A stretch of DNA of 6,486 nt from Actinomycetota bacterium (GTDB taxonomy: Bacteria; Actinomycetota; Humimicrobiia; Humimicrobiales; Humimicrobiaceae). The DNA lies in the NCBI GenBank assembly GCA_023488645.1, contig JAMDDL010000076.1, forward strand, positions 16,270 through 22,755. Direction: 5' to 3'. Within the stretch, counting starts at the first letter, position 1, and each line of letters starts with the position of its first letter. The notes under the pieces are model-generated. The model saw only the letters and a list, made by a program, of their open reading frames with translations, was not told the DNA's origin and searched no databases. Below, piece after piece: positions 5,915-6,486 of the stretch. The position numbers and the translations under genes are program-made.

Positions 5915-6486
5915 TTATAGGAAATTAACTTTATTTTTCTTTTGATTATAAATATTTACAATTAATGAAGCTGCAACTGCCAGTATCAAACCTGCAAAAA
6001 CACTTAAAATAATATTTCTTAAAAAATCCAGATTAGAATAAACCTGCGGCTCTAGGTTATAAAAAATCCTGGAAACAAAAAAATCTTTATTCTGTCTGAC
6101 ATTTTCCATGGTCTCTATAAGTAACTTATACTCGCCTTCGAGATTGTCTATTTGTTGTTTAAAATTATCAGAAACCGCAATTTCATTTTGAATTTTTATA
6201 CCTTCAGTATTTTTACTGCTGTCATTCAATTCTTCTTTATAATAATTTATTATCTCATTTTCAGCTTGTATTTTGATCTCGCTTAGTCTATTTTGATTTT
6301 CTTTAAGTTTATTATTAAGACTGGTTGAAAAATCCGAATAGGCTTTTTCAAATTCGATGTTTTTCTGTTCGGTAAAGACTTCGAGTAAAGTTTTATTAAT
6401 TTTATATGAATCTTCCCTATTGTTACTGGAAACAGTAATATTTAAACTGTTCACTTCTATATCTCTGTCTAATTTTATTCTTTTCC
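5915..6486 (-). CDS. Wzz-like chain-length determinant / polysaccharide co-polymerase (N-terminus beyond window)
   Basis: This is the C-terminal part of a Wzz-type inner-membrane protein that sets polysaccharide chain length or assists export. The frame is open to the high-coordinate edge (about 190 residues visible), so a GTG at 6454 is only an internal Val codon. Numbered from that codon, ITVSSNNREDSYKINKTLLE (6-25) resembles the end of the periplasmic Wzz domain. Residues 35-125 are Glu/Lys/Asn/Gln-rich and predicted to be helical coiled coil. NLEPQVYSNLDFLRN (133-147) stands where the proline motif lies, with only one Pro (136). One strong transmembrane segment follows (about 147-168), then a short basic tail QKKNKVNFL. 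The first transmembrane segment and most of the periplasmic domain are out of view. No kinase domain is fused after the second membrane span. The topology and coiled coil support the call; the sequence match is modest. Confidence 0.75.
   Translation of the reverse strand, partial: KRIKLDRDIEVNSLNITVSSNNREDSYKINKTLLEVFTEQKNIEFEKAYSDFSTSLNNKLKENQNRLSEIKIQAENEIINYYKEELNDSSKNTEGIKIQNEIAVSDNFKQQIDNLEGEYKLLIETMENVRQNKDFFVSRIFYNLEPQVYSNLDFLRNIILSVFAGLILAVAASLIVNIYNQKKNKVNFL

Noticed and set aside
6452..6454. GTG as the start of the Wzz-like gene
   Set aside because: The frame stays open upstream to the window edge, and a Wzz protein needs an N-terminal membrane span, so this is an internal codon of a cut gene.

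Overview
The window is part of a surface-polysaccharide (O-antigen or capsule-like) biosynthesis and export locus from an AT-rich bacterium. A chain-length regulator, an O-antigen ligase/polymerase-type membrane protein and a Wzm/Wzt-type ABC exporter together point to a cell with a Gram-negative-type envelope. None of the start codons has a clear GGAGG-type ribosome binding site in front of it. This fits lineages that rely little on Shine-Dalgarno pairing, such as the Bacteroidota-like groups, but the sequence does not fix the taxon.

On the minus strand, reading from high to low coordinates, the layout is as follows. First comes the C-terminal part of a Wzz-like chain-length determinant (5915-6486, cut by the window edge). 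An O-antigen ligase/Wzy-type protein follows (4472-5803). Next is an interruption by a plus-strand methyltransferase gene (3550-4464). Then come a GT2 glycosyltransferase (2341-3297), a GDP-L-fucose synthase-like epimerase/reductase (1248-2195), a Wzm-type permease (410-1267) and a Wzt-type ATPase (1-406, cut by the window edge). The last three are tightly packed: a 20-bp overlap, then a 3-bp gap. They look like one transcription unit that may start at a promoter-like element around 2248-2276.

Together the genes would make a nucleotide sugar (probably GDP-L-fucose or a related 6-deoxyhexose), transfer sugars to a lipid-linked glycan, possibly methylate it, export it through Wzm/Wzt, and control its length or attach it to an acceptor with the Wzz-like and ligase-like proteins. 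Wzz/Wzy-type proteins and an ABC exporter side by side is a mixed arrangement.

The least ordinary part is the strand-switch region at about 3300-3560. The methyltransferase reading frame is open upstream into about 35 codons that strongly resemble the C-terminal catalytic segment of an IS3-family transposase, with the catalytic Glu lost. A standard gene call would therefore give the methyltransferase a false N-terminus made of transposase debris, and the IS scar marks a likely rearrangement point. A second possible relic is a 35-codon open stretch that continues the Wzz frame after its stop and ends 3 bp before the ligase start. I see no RNA genes, CRISPR arrays or intact mobile elements, and no sign of an undescribed multi-gene system beyond these points.
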